From positions 1 to 55,825 of the forward strand of contig NZ_FZON01000031.1 in assembly GCF_900188425.1 (NCBI RefSeq): a DNA stretch of 55,825 bases, given 5' to 3'. A program made the translations under genes and the position numbers. Below the pieces are notes generated by a model. The model was given only the letters and a program-made list of their open reading frames with translations. It had not been told where the DNA came from and did not search any database. Positions 1-7,833 of the stretch are shown piece after piece; positions within the stretch are counted from its first letter, which is position 1; each line of letters begins with the position of its first letter. Source of the stretch: Antarctobacter heliothermus (GTDB lineage: Bacteria > Pseudomonadota > Alphaproteobacteria > Rhodobacterales > Rhodobacteraceae).

Positions 1-240
1 CGGCACTCCGGACGCGACCGGAATATCCAACGGGTAGAAAAGTGCCCCGGCATCGGGCGACCACAAACCTTTCTTCTTCAACTCATGCCGCCAGGCGTAA
101 ATCTGTTGCCGCGTAATCTCGTGGCGCTGCGCCACTTGCGTCACCGTTTCCCCACCAACACCAGCCGACATGACAATTTCGAGCTTGTCCTCATCGCGCC
201 AGAAACGCCGCCGCTCCACCCCAAGAATTTCACCACGCAT
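1..240 (-). CDS. IS66-type accessory transposase protein TnpA, partial
   Basis: Reverse-strand reading from an ATG at 238-240 gives MRGEILGVERRRFWRDEDK and continues through an HTH (TVTQVAQRHEITRQQIYAWR, about residues 33-52) to the window edge, 80 codons in. This arrangement, an N-terminal GPERRRRW-like leader, an HTH_Tnp_1 fold and then a 'hydrophobic-PLDIP' tail, is that of the small TnpA (OrfA) of IS66-family elements, which helps transposition and is not itself the DDE enzyme. The C-terminus lies outside the window, so completeness is unknown. It points away from the IS66 tnpC remnant at 1102-2531, so the two are not one intact element in normal order. An IS3-type OrfA is less likely because the leader and tail match IS66. 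Confidence 0.75.
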   Translation of the reverse strand, partial: MRGEILGVERRRFWRDEDKLEIVMSAGVGGETVTQVAQRHEITRQQIYAWRHELKKKGLWSPDAGALFYPLDIPVASGVP

Positions 241-256
241 CGATGACCCCGCATAA

Positions 257-289
257 GACACGTCGTTAACGACGTCGTTAAACACGTGT
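257..289. promoter_or_regulatory. Nested palindromes upstream of the IS66 tnpA fragment
   Basis: A perfect 16-bp palindrome ACGTCGTTAACGACGT lies at 260-275. It is flanked by outer arms GACACGT (257-263) and ACGTGTC (283-289). It sits directly upstream of the reverse-strand tnpA start. It could be an operator, part of the element's terminal region, or a recombination scar. The typical IS66 terminus (GTAAGCG) is not seen here, so I do not call this the element end. Confidence 0.4.
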
Positions 290-290
290 C

Positions 291-1062
291 CTAGATGATC
301 GCACCAGCGTCAGGCAGGCGGTGCCAATGGCGCGGTTACAAACTATCAGGTCTACGGTGTTCGAAAAGCGTGGCACCAGCTGAAGCGCGAGGGCTTTACA
401 CTGGCGCGATGCACGGTGGGGCGCCTTATGAAACAGATCGGCATCCGTGGCGCTGTGCGCGGAAAAGTGGTCAAAACAACGATCCCCGACACTTCGGCGC
501 CCTGTCCGCGTGACAAGGTGAACCGCGTTTTCCGCGCACCTGCACCGAACCTGCTCTGGGTCAGCGACTTTACCTACGTATCGACATGGCAGGGCTTTGT
601 GTATGTGGCTTTTGTCATCGACACTTTCGCTGACCGCATCGTTGGATGGCGGGTCTCGCAGTCTGCCAAAACTGACTTTGTCCTCGATGCTCTGGAACAA
701 GCCCTGCATGATCGACGGCCCGTCCAGAAGAGCGGATTGGTTCATCACTCGGACCGCGGCGGGCAATATTTATCCATTCGCTATACCGAGCGATTGGCTG
801 AGTCTGGCATCGAACCGTCGGTCGGCAGTGTCGGTGACACGTATGACAACGCCCTCGCCGAGACGATCAATGGCCTCTACAAAACCGAACTGGTCCATCG
901 GCAGGGCCCATGGCGTAACATGCAGGATCTGGAAATGGCACCCTCGGATGGGTCGATTGGTTCAACTACAGACGTTTGCTTGGACCCATCGGAAATATCC
1001 CGCCAGACGAGGCCGAAGAGAACTTCTATGCACAGCGCGGCGTGCTCGATATGGTTGCGTGA
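291..1062 (+). pseudogene. IS3-family transposase OrfB, 5'-truncated and frameshifted
   Basis: The reading frame from about 305 gives NYQVYGVRKAWHQLKREG, then the IS3 integrase-catalytic (rve, DDE) domain: first Asp in WVSDFTYVSTW, second in HHSDRGGQY, Glu in NALAETINGLYK. The HTH_21 N-terminus is missing upstream of about 305. Near 943-946 the frame breaks: ATGGCACCCTCGGATGG reads as MAPSDG where the family reads MATLGW. The neighbouring frame then continues with TLGWVDWFNYRRLLGP to a stop at 1060-1062 (LDMVA*). That is consistent with a one-base deletion. The original frame instead runs on into the IS66 remnant and makes an artefactual 624-codon ORF. The element cannot make an active transposase. 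Confidence 0.85.
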
Positions 1063-1074
1063 AATGAAGCTACA

Positions 1075-1101
1075 GGTCTCCGAAACACCCGGGGCGGTTC
1101 A
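1075..1101 (+). repeat. Probable right terminal inverted repeat of the IS3 remnant
   Basis: After the OrfB stop the sequence runs GGTCTCCGAAACACCC and then GGGGCGGTTCA, ending at 1101. Its complement begins TGAACCGCCCCGGG, the form of terminus common to many IS3-family elements. IS66 TnpC coding sequence (SEKL...) resumes immediately after it, so 1101/1102 is the likely insertion boundary. The matching left end is not in the window, so the pairing is inferred. Confidence 0.5.
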
Positions 1102-2531
1102 TTCCGAGAAGCTCAGCGAGGATGACCGGCAGCTTGCCTTCGAGGACCTCGAGACCGCTGTGGCCGAGGTCGAGAAGCAGCACGACGAGCGCGCGTCCTC
1201 GGATGAGGCCCCGCGCCGCAAGGTCACGCCCGCGCAGCGCAACCGTGGAAACCTGCCCGCAGACCTGCCGCGCATTGAGCAGATCGTCGAACCGGACAGC
1301 CTCGAATGCCCGTGTGGCTGCGGGCGGATGCACAGGATCGGCGAGGACCGGACGGAGCGTCTCGACATCGTACCCGCGCAACTGCGGGTGATCGCCACCA
1401 TCCGCCCGAAATACGCTTGTCGCATCTGCACCGACGGCGTCACACAGGCGCCCGCGCCTGCGGCTCTCATCCAAGGCGGCCTGCCCACTGAGGGTGCCAT
1501 CGCCCATGTGCTGATCAGCAAATACGCAGACCATCTTCCATTGTATCGCCAGAGCCAGATCCTTGCCCGGTCGGGCGTCAACATCCATCGCAGCACGCTG
1601 GCGGACTGGGTCGGTGTCGCAGGCTTCCACCTCCGGCCCGTCGTTGACCGGCTGGCCGAGCACCTGAAGTCCTCCGGCAAGCTGTTCATGGACGAGACCA
1701 CAGCACCTGTGCTGGACCCAGGGCGGGGAAGAACGAAAACGGGCTACCTCTGGGCCCTCGCGCGCGACGATCGTGGGTGGGGCGGTGACGACCCGCCGGG
1801 CGTGGTCTTCTTCTATGCCCCGGATCGCAGCGGACAGAATGCAGAGAAGGTCCTGCGCGGCTTCGACGGCACGCTGCAACTCGACGGCTATACCGGTTAC
1901 AACCGGCTGACACGCGCCTCCCGGAAGGGCGGTGATCCGATCTGTGTAGCGCATTGCCGGGCCCACGCACGGCGCAAGCTGAAGGAGGTCTTCGACCGCG
2001 ACGGGGTCGTGCCAGAGGCACGCCTGCGGCGTGACGATCGCCGCCGAGGGCCTGCGGCGCATCGCCGAGTTCTACAAGGTCGAGGCCGACATCCGAGGCA
2101 TAGCCCCGGGCCAGCGGCTGTCGGCACGTCAGGCGAGGACGGCTCCCTTGGTCGCCGCCTTCGGCGAATGGCTCCAGGAACAGCGACTGCGCGTCTCGGC
2201 CAAGTCCCGCCTCGGGGAGAAGCTGGCTTACATCCACCGTCACTGGGACGGGCTCCAGACCTTCCTCCACGATGGTCGCGTCGAGATTGACTCCAACAGC
2301 GTCGAGAACCTGATCCGCCCGATCGCTCTGAACCGCAAAAACGCGTTGTTCGCAGACCATGATGAGGGCGGCAGGGCGTGGGGACGCATCGCCTCCCTGA
2401 TAGAGACTGCGAAGATCAACGGTGTCGAGCCGTTCGCCTATCTCAAGGCGACCCTCAAGGCGATCGCCAACGACCATCCCCAGTCCGCCATCGACGACCT
2501 GATGCCCTGGAACTTCAAACCGTCAAGATGA
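1102..2531 (+). pseudogene. IS66-family transposase TnpC, truncated and frameshifted
   Basis: From SEKLSEDDRQLAFEDLE onward the frame carries TnpC landmarks: the zinc-finger-like segment CPCGCGRMHRIGEDR, then LDIVPAQLRVIATIRPKYAC, YADHLPLYRQSQILARSG, LFMDETTAPV and LQLDGYTGYNRL, the IS66 DDE core. Near 2030-2036 the frame changes, and the rest continues in the next frame (TIAAEGLRRIAEFYKVEADI to SVENLIRPIALNRKNALF and WNFKPSR), ending at the TGA 2529-2531. The normal N-terminal 70-80 residues are replaced by the IS3 right end. The protein is therefore disrupted at least twice, by insertion and by frameshift. Confidence 0.85.
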
Positions 2532-2550
2532 AAGCCTCGTGCCGCGCAGA

Positions 2551-2560
2551 CGCCGCTTAC
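2551..2560 (+). repeat. IS66 right-end motif
   Basis: CGCCGCTTAC, the complement of GTAAGCGGCG, lies 19 bp after the tnpC stop. IS66 elements typically end in GTAAGCG/CGCTTAC, so 2560 is the probable right boundary of the element. No left partner is present, so the 8-bp target duplication cannot be tested. The 191 bp from here to dusA contain no gene I recognise. Confidence 0.55.
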
Positions 2561-2751
2561 ATTGATATTGGTCGAGGCAGGATCAGAATTGGGCGGAGGG
2601 CACGTTTCCGGGGCCGCTCACTTGGGGATGCGGGTCGCATAAAAAGCTGTTAATCGGTGGCAAGCGTTCTCTGAAATCCCGCGAAAATCAGTGAAAGTCG
2701 GGGTGACACACAGGACCTGCGGAAAAATGACGAAACCTCGGAACTTCTGTT

Positions 2752-3753
2752 ATGCCTATGAATTCAAATGCTAAATCTTCTTCTCGGCTAAGCGTTGCCC
2801 CGATGATGGATTGGTCGGACCGGCATTGCCGGTATTTTCACCGCCTGATCTCATCGCGGGCGTTGCTCTACACTGAGATGGTGACCGCGCCTGCGCTGGT
2901 GCGCGGGGGGGCGCTGCATTTGTTGGACCACAACGTCGAGGAACATCCCGTTGCGCTGCAACTCGGCGGTTCGGACCCTCATGAACTGGCGCAAGCGGCG
3001 CGGATGGGGCAGGCGGCGGGCTATGATGAGATCAACCTCAATTGCGGTTGTCCCTCGGACCGGGTGCAGTCAGGCACCTTTGGTGCGGTGCTGATGAAGC
3101 ACCCGCAAACCGTGGTCGATTGCGTGACCGCCATGCAGGACGCTGTGGATGTGGAGGTGACGGTGAAATGCCGCATCGGCGTCGATGATCAGGACGCCGA
3201 AGACGTGTTGCCCGAGTTTCTGGCACGTCTTGGTGCGGTGGGCTGTTCGCGTATCATCATCCACGCGCGCAAGGCGTGGTTGAAAGGGCTCAGTCCCAAG
3301 GAAAACCGCGATATACCGCCGCTGGACTACGACCTGGTTCAGCGGATGCGGGGACTGTTTCCGCATCTGCATCTGTCAATCAACGGCGGCATCACAGATC
3401 TGGATCAGGCGTTGGGGTTCCTCGACAACGGGCTGGACGGCGTGATGGTGGGCCGCGCGGCCTACCACCAACCCTGGGACATTCTGGGAGAGGCGGATGT
3501 GCGGATCTGGGGGCAGGGCGACAGCAAAACGCCCGAGGATGTGGCCCGCGCCATGCTGCCCTACATCGAGGCGCACCTGAGTACGGGCGGCAGACTGCAC
3601 CAGGTCACGCGCCACATGATGGGGCTTTTTGCAGGGCGTCCCGGCGCGCGGCGCTGGCGGCAGATCCTGTCCGAGGGGGCGACCCGCGATGGCGCGGGGC
3701 CAGAACTTGTCGAACGCGCGCTTTCACACATCGGATGGGCAAAGGCAGCCTGA
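2752..3753 (+). CDS. dusA: tRNA-dihydrouridine synthase A
   Basis: The 333-residue FMN enzyme reduces U20/U20a in the D-loop of tRNAs to dihydrouridine using NADPH. Diagnostic segments in order are APMMDWSDRHCRYFHR, LQLGGSDP, the catalytic-Cys region INLNCGCPSDRVQSGTFG, VKCRIGVDD, HARKAWLKGLSPKENR (DusA-specific), SINGGI and GVMVGRAAY. Length matches the family. ATG 2752 and ATG 2758 are both possible, since the first residues MPMNSNAKSSS are poorly conserved. The gene starts 191 bp after IS66 debris. The 5' end of dusA is a known target of a tyrosine-integrase family, but no integrase is present. The TauE/SafE gene begins 3 bp after the stop, so the two may be co-transcribed. Confidence 0.95.
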   Translation: MPMNSNAKSSSRLSVAPMMDWSDRHCRYFHRLISSRALLYTEMVTAPALVRGGALHLLDHNVEEHPVALQLGGSDPHELAQAARMGQAAGYDEINLNCGCPSDRVQSGTFGAVLMKHPQTVVDCVTAMQDAVDVEVTVKCRIGVDDQDAEDVLPEFLARLGAVGCSRIIIHARKAWLKGLSPKENRDIPPLDYDLVQRMRGLFPHLHLSINGGITDLDQALGFLDNGLDGVMVGRAAYHQPWDILGEADVRIWGQGDSKTPEDVARAMLPYIEAHLSTGGRLHQVTRHMMGLFAGRPGARRWRQILSEGATRDGAGPELVERALSHIGWAKAA

Positions 3754-3756
3754 CTT

Positions 3757-4572
3757 ATGGATTTTTCGGTACTTCTGCCCCTCGTGGGCATCCTCGTCGT
3801 GGCGGCCGGGTTTGCCGGCATCCTTGCCGGCTTGTTTGGCGTCGGGGGGGGAATCATCCTTGTGCCCGCCTATTATTATGTCTTCACGGCGCTCGACTTT
3901 GACGGGCCGCAGTTGATGCAGGTCTGTCTTGCCACCTCGCTTGCCTCGATCATTGTCACATCGACGCGGTCGGTCATGGCCCACAACAAGCGCGGCGCGG
4001 TCGATTGGGAATTGTTGCGCTGCTGGGCACCGGGGATTGCGCTAGGCGCGGTGCTGGGGGTGCTGGTGGCGGCGCGGTTGCGATCAGACGCACTGGCGCT
4101 GATCTTTGCCGTTCTGGCGATGAGCGTCGGGCTCTACCTTGCCTTTGGGCGCAAGGACTGGCGGGTCGGTCCGCAAATGCCGGGCGGCGTGACACGCGGC
4201 GTGCTGTCGCCGACAGTCGGGTTCCTGTCGGTCCTGATGGGCATTGGCGGCGGCAGCTTTGGTGTGCCGCTGATGACGCTCTACAGCGTTCCGATGCATC
4301 GGGCAGTGGCGACGGCGGCGGGCTTTGGCCTGCTGATTGCCGTGCCGTCGGTGATTGGCTTTGTCCTTGTCTCTGTCGACGGCGCGCCACCCTGGACTCT
4401 GGGTGCGGTCAACGGGCCGGCGTTTCTGATCACGGTCTGCATGACGTTTCTGACCGCTCCGCTGGGCGCGCGTCTGGCCCATGCACTGCCAGCGCTGGTC
4501 CTGCGCCGGGTCTTTGCCGGGTTCATCCTGCTGGTGGCGGTGAACATGATGCGCGAGGCGCTGTGGGGATAA
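3757..4572 (+). CDS. TauE/SafE-family membrane permease
   Basis: A 271-residue polytopic inner-membrane protein with the family's two glycine-rich half-repeats: AGILAGLFGVGGGIILVPAYY near residues 20-40 and FLSVLMGIGGGSFGVPLMTLY around 155-175. Roughly eight hydrophobic segments are visible. Family members export or import small sulfur-containing or organic anions (sulfite, sulfoacetate, taurine-related). The substrate here cannot be read from sequence and no sulfonate catabolic genes adjoin it. ATG 3757 follows the dusA stop by 3 bp, and the 3' end overlaps the next gene by 10 bp, suggesting a three-gene transcript. Confidence 0.85.
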   Translation: MDFSVLLPLVGILVVAAGFAGILAGLFGVGGGIILVPAYYYVFTALDFDGPQLMQVCLATSLASIIVTSTRSVMAHNKRGAVDWELLRCWAPGIALGAVLGVLVAARLRSDALALIFAVLAMSVGLYLAFGRKDWRVGPQMPGGVTRGVLSPTVGFLSVLMGIGGGSFGVPLMTLYSVPMHRAVATAAGFGLLIAVPSVIGFVLVSVDGAPPWTLGAVNGPAFLITVCMTFLTAPLGARLAHALPALVLRRVFAGFILLVAVNMMREALWG

Positions 4573-5339
4573 GCGCCCTTGAAATCCTTGGTTGGACACG
4601 TTTTGCGACCAATCCGCAGACGCTGGCTTGGGCGCGGGAGGCGCTGCGTGCCGGGCGCGAGGTGCTGGCCGATCCGGCGATGCGCGCCAAGTGGCTGCAA
4701 TGTCAGGGCACATGGTTTGTTGGCGTCGATGCACTGCCCACCGCACCCGATGGCAGCATCGCCGGTGTGCCGTTGGCCGGTTCGGCCATCGACGCCCTGG
4801 GGCCTTTTCCAGACCTACACCCGGCCCAACTTTCGGTGACCTTTCCGGGCTATCCACGTCCGCGCGACGGTGAAAGCGACGCAGGTTTTCGGTATCGGTT
4901 GCGACGCGACGCGGCCCATGTCGACGGGATCATCGCCGAAGGACCAAACCGCCGCCGCCGCATTCTGGAGCCGCACGCGTGGATCCTGGGTCTGCCGCTG
5001 ACCGAGGCCGACCCGGCGGCCAGCCCTCTGGTGGTCTGGGAGGGCAGCCACGCGGTGATGCGCGCCGCGCTGCGCGAGGCGCTGGACGGCTATCCACCCG
5101 AGGACTGGGGCGGTGTCGATGTGACCGAGGCCTACGCCGCCGCGCGCCGGACCTGTTTCGAAACCTGCCGCCGCGTCACGCTGCCCGCCGCGCCGGGTGA
5201 GGCGATTGCGCTTCATCGATTGACCCTGCATGGAATCGCGCCGTGGCAGGTGAGGGCCGAGGCCGCTCCCGAAGGCCGGATGATCGCCTATTTTCGCCCA
5301 CTTATCGACAGTGGCGTTTTCGGCTGGATACAGCCCTGA
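4563..5339 (+). CDS. Putative Fe(II)/2-oxoglutarate oxygenase-like protein
   Basis: The 258-residue frame is open from a GTG at 4563, inside the preceding gene, with a GAGG stretch a few bases upstream. No ATG occurs near the conserved N-terminus, which favours the GTG and translational coupling. The protein carries a double-stranded-beta-helix style triad: H119-V-D121 (RRDAAHVDGI), a distal His in IALHRLTLHG (H218 or H223), and an Arg in EGRMIAYFRP (R239). It also has WEGSHAVM, reminiscent of the GSH segment of phytanoyl-CoA dioxygenases. That supports a non-heme iron oxygenase fold. The substrate is unknown. This assignment rests on motif spacing only. Confidence 0.6.
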   Translation: MGISALEILGWTRFATNPQTLAWAREALRAGREVLADPAMRAKWLQCQGTWFVGVDALPTAPDGSIAGVPLAGSAIDALGPFPDLHPAQLSVTFPGYPRPRDGESDAGFRYRLRRDAAHVDGIIAEGPNRRRRILEPHAWILGLPLTEADPAASPLVVWEGSHAVMRAALREALDGYPPEDWGGVDVTEAYAAARRTCFETCRRVTLPAAPGEAIALHRLTLHGIAPWQVRAEAAPEGRMIAYFRPLIDSGVFGWIQP

Positions 5340-5495
5340 GTTGCGGCGATACCCGCTACTTCCGCGTTTTTGTGGTCAAAGTGGCCAGTGCGGGTGTGAT
5401 TGTAGCCTGCCAAGGAACAGTCGAAAGATTTTGTTTCAGTATGAAGCATTTAAGTGTCCACTTGCCCCCTGCAATCCTGTGGGGGGACAACTGCC

Positions 5496-6950
5496 ATGCT
5501 CATTCTGATGTCAATTCTGCCGCTCTTGTTACTTGGCCTAGTGCTGGGAGACTCCGGCGGAGGCGGTTCCGACTCCGATGACGGAGGGTCCGGCGGCGGC
5601 ACTGACCCCAACGCGCCCACCGCAGGTGACGACGAAATCACGCTGGGCGGGGACGACGATTTCATCGCGACCTTTGCCGGCAATGATCTGGTCTTTGGCG
5701 GCGCGGGCGACGACGACCTGCGCGGCAACGCTGGCAATGACACGCTGTTTGGCGAAGAGGGCGACGACAGCCTGGCCGGCAGCACCGGCGAAGACAGTCT
5801 GGACGGCGGTCCCGGGGACGATGCCCTGGGCGGCGGCAGCAACGACGATGTCCTAGTGGGCGGCACCGGGGACGACGACCTGTCCGGAGGCGCGGGTAAT
5901 GACACGATCCTGGCAGGAGACGGAAGCGATGTCGTTTCTGGCGGGGACGACGACGATTCCGCGTCTGGCGGGGCCGGGGATGACACCCTCAACGGCAACG
6001 GCGGCAACGACACGCTGCTGGGCGACGATGGGCAGGATATCCTGTCCGGCAGCACCGGCGAGGACGATCTGGACGGCGGGGCCGGGGACGATACGGTCAG
6101 CGGCGGCAGCAACGACGATTCTCTGGTCGGCGGGCTTGGCAACGACGTCATGACAGGCGGCGCGGGCAATGACGTCGCCAGAGGCGGCGAGGGCAATGAC
6201 AACATCGACGGCGGCGACGGCAACGACACAATCGACGGTGACGAAGGCGACGACACCCTGACCGGCGGCCTTGGAAACGACGTGATCACATCGGGCTTTG
6301 GCTCTGACAGCATCGACGCGGGGGCGGGCAACGACCAGGTCTTTATCGACAGGCCGTTCTTCTCGTCGCCGGAGACCGATCAGAACGTGGTCGATCTGGG
6401 CGACGGAAACGACCTGATCAACGTCGATTCCGCCAATGTGACGGTAGACGGCGGGGCAGGAAACGACGTGTTCGAACTGTTCTCGACCGGCAACTATACG
6501 GTCGACGTCGACGGCGGCGCGGGCGATGACAGCATCGGCGCGCCGGGGGTCAACGCGATCGTTTCCGGCTTTTCCGGTGTCCTGCATGGCGGCGACGGCA
6601 ACGACGAGATTTATGCCGTGGGCGATGTCGAGGTCCACGGCGATGCCGGTGACGACCTCTTGGCGGGCACGGTGGTCTATGGCGGCGAGGGCGAGGATAC
6701 GCTGGACGCGCTGGCCTCGGAGTACAGCCCGATCTTTGTGGATTTCGTGTCCGGAGAGGATGTGATCGTCTTCGACGTGTCCGAAGCGGATCTTGCCCTG
6801 GCAGAGGTCACAATCGTGGAAAACGCGCCCGGAGCCGCCTATCCGTATGATGTGCAACTGCGGATCGACGGTTTCGTGTACGAAGAAGTCCGGGTTGGCG
6901 GACCGGTGGAGCTGAGCGATGTGGTGGTCCAGACCGGCGGTATTGCCTAG
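5496..6950 (+). CDS. RTX (hemolysin-type calcium-binding) repeat protein
   Basis: The 484-residue acidic protein is dominated by GGxGxDxLxG nonapeptides (for example GGAGDDDLRGNAGNDTLFG) from about residue 65 to 285, with scattered further repeats to about 400. Such repeats bind calcium in parallel beta-rolls in exported proteins. The N-terminus MLILMSILPLLLLGLVLG is a hydrophobic signal or anchor segment followed by a Gly/Asp/Ser linker, which is unusual for type I secretion substrates. No transporter genes adjoin. ATG 5496, with a GGGGGG ribosome-binding stretch about 8 bases upstream, is preferred over the in-frame GTG at 5454, because it puts the hydrophobic segment at the start. The stop overlaps the end of the convergent DUF1289 gene. 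Confidence 0.85.
   Translation: MLILMSILPLLLLGLVLGDSGGGGSDSDDGGSGGGTDPNAPTAGDDEITLGGDDDFIATFAGNDLVFGGAGDDDLRGNAGNDTLFGEEGDDSLAGSTGEDSLDGGPGDDALGGGSNDDVLVGGTGDDDLSGGAGNDTILAGDGSDVVSGGDDDDSASGGAGDDTLNGNGGNDTLLGDDGQDILSGSTGEDDLDGGAGDDTVSGGSNDDSLVGGLGNDVMTGGAGNDVARGGEGNDNIDGGDGNDTIDGDEGDDTLTGGLGNDVITSGFGSDSIDAGAGNDQVFIDRPFFSSPETDQNVVDLGDGNDLINVDSANVTVDGGAGNDVFELFSTGNYTVDVDGGAGDDSIGAPGVNAIVSGFSGVLHGGDGNDEIYAVGDVEVHGDAGDDLLAGTVVYGGEGEDTLDALASEYSPIFVDFVSGEDVIVFDVSEADLALAEVTIVENAPGAAYPYDVQLRIDGFVYEEVRVGGPVELSDVVVQTGGIA
5697..6236 (+). repeat. Tandem 270-bp (90-residue) internal duplication in the RTX gene
   Basis: Two units, 5697-5966 and 5967-6236, start GGAGDDDLRG and GGAGDDTLNG. Both contain the unusual anchors GSTGED, GGSNDD and LVGG at the same offsets. 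By hand count about 49 of the first 70 positions match, and the last 20 diverge. The block was therefore duplicated as one unit containing several nonapeptides. Confidence 0.75.
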
Positions 6951-7186
6951 TCCTGACGCTTGAGGCGGGCCGCGCGCCCGCCTCGACGCTTGTGCAGACG
7001 GCCCGAGCGGTTTGCAAGATCGTCCATGACCTCGCGCCGTTCGTCATGCGACATGTTGGACCACAGGGTAATCTCCCGCGCGGTCCGCAGACAGCCGGTG
7101 CACAGACGCTCTTGCGGATGGATCACGCAGACCTTCACGCAGGGGCTTTCGATCTCGTTGCGGTGCCAGATATCGTCTTTCATCAT
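6947..7186 (-). CDS. DUF1289 domain protein
   Basis: A 79-residue protein with the family's cysteine signature SPCVKVC...CTGCLRT (Cys near 16, 20, 29 and 32), followed by an arginine/lysine-rich tail (HKRRGGRAARLKR). DUF1289 proteins are small, widespread in proteobacteria and probably bind an Fe-S cluster or zinc through the four cysteines. Their role is not established. Its ATG overlaps the ruvX stop by 4 bp (ATGA at 7183-7186), so it is translated from the ruvX message. A second Met at 7183 is possible. Confidence 0.8.
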   Translation of the reverse strand: MMKDDIWHRNEIESPCVKVCVIHPQERLCTGCLRTAREITLWSNMSHDERREVMDDLANRSGRLHKRRGGRAARLKRQD

Positions 7187-7677
7187 TCCCCGTTTCGGTC
7201 CTGGTCGAGTTTGCCAAGATGGCGCATCCGGTCCAGTGCTCCTTGCAGGATATAGGCGGCGGCGACGTGATCTATGACCTCGGAGCGACGTTTTCGTGTC
7301 GTATCCGCCTCCAACAGGGCTTTTTCGGCGGCCACGGTGGACAAGCGTTCGTCCCAGAAGCCGATAAGCCCGGGCCAGAGCGCGGCAAAGTTGCGGGCAA
7401 AGGCGCGGGTCGACTGACAGCGCGGGCCTTCGCTGCCGTCCATGTTGCGGGGCAGGCCGAGGATGACGCCGCCAATTTCGCGCGCGTCGAGGATTTTCAC
7501 CAGTAGCGCGGCGTCGAGCCCGAATTTCTTGCGCTTGACGGTTTCTAGCGGTGTGGCCACCGACCGGAACCTGTCAGAGACCGCAACGCCGATGGTGCGG
7601 GTGCCCAGATCCAGCCCGGCAAGGGCCGACATCGGCGCAAGAGCGGCGGCGAAATCTTCGATGCTGTCATGAATCAT
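7183..7677 (-). CDS. ruvX: Holliday-junction resolvase-like / pre-16S rRNA nuclease YqgF
   Basis: A 164-residue RNase H-fold protein. The N-terminal GLDLGTRTIGVAVSD carries the first catalytic Asp, GGVILGLPRNMDGSEG is the family's central motif, and FWDERLSTVAA supplies the conserved DERxST. The C-terminal IDHVAAAYILQGALD holds the last acidic site. E. coli YqgF acts in 16S rRNA 5'-end maturation. ATG 7677 was chosen over the upstream in-frame start at 7803, because AGGAAA precedes it at good distance and the extra residues are low-complexity. It is co-directional and overlapping with the DUF1289 gene. Confidence 0.93.
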   Translation of the reverse strand: MIHDSIEDFAAALAPMSALAGLDLGTRTIGVAVSDRFRSVATPLETVKRKKFGLDAALLVKILDAREIGGVILGLPRNMDGSEGPRCQSTRAFARNFAALWPGLIGFWDERLSTVAAEKALLEADTTRKRRSEVIDHVAAAYILQGALDRMRHLGKLDQDRNGE

Positions 7678-7833
7678 GGACAGATTTCCTGTTAAGCGGG
7701 CGCAATCCAGAAGGGCGCCTTTCGGCGCGCTGGATGTCTCGGCGCCGGCCGTTGGCCGGTGCCTCGGGGCAGGGGGCGCAGCCTGACAGCAAAGACGGTG
7801 CAAAGGGGGCGCGGGGCGCTCGGGTCAAAGGGG

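Noticed and set aside
416-2290. Single 624-codon transposase gene
   Set aside because: The frame joins an IS3 OrfB, after a frameshift, to an IS66 TnpC. It is an artefact of two broken elements.
5450-6857. Reverse-strand frames (293 and 334 codons) opposite the RTX gene
   Set aside because: Antisense of GGxGxD repeats gives Pro/Ser or Val/Ile/Ala repeats without biological signature.
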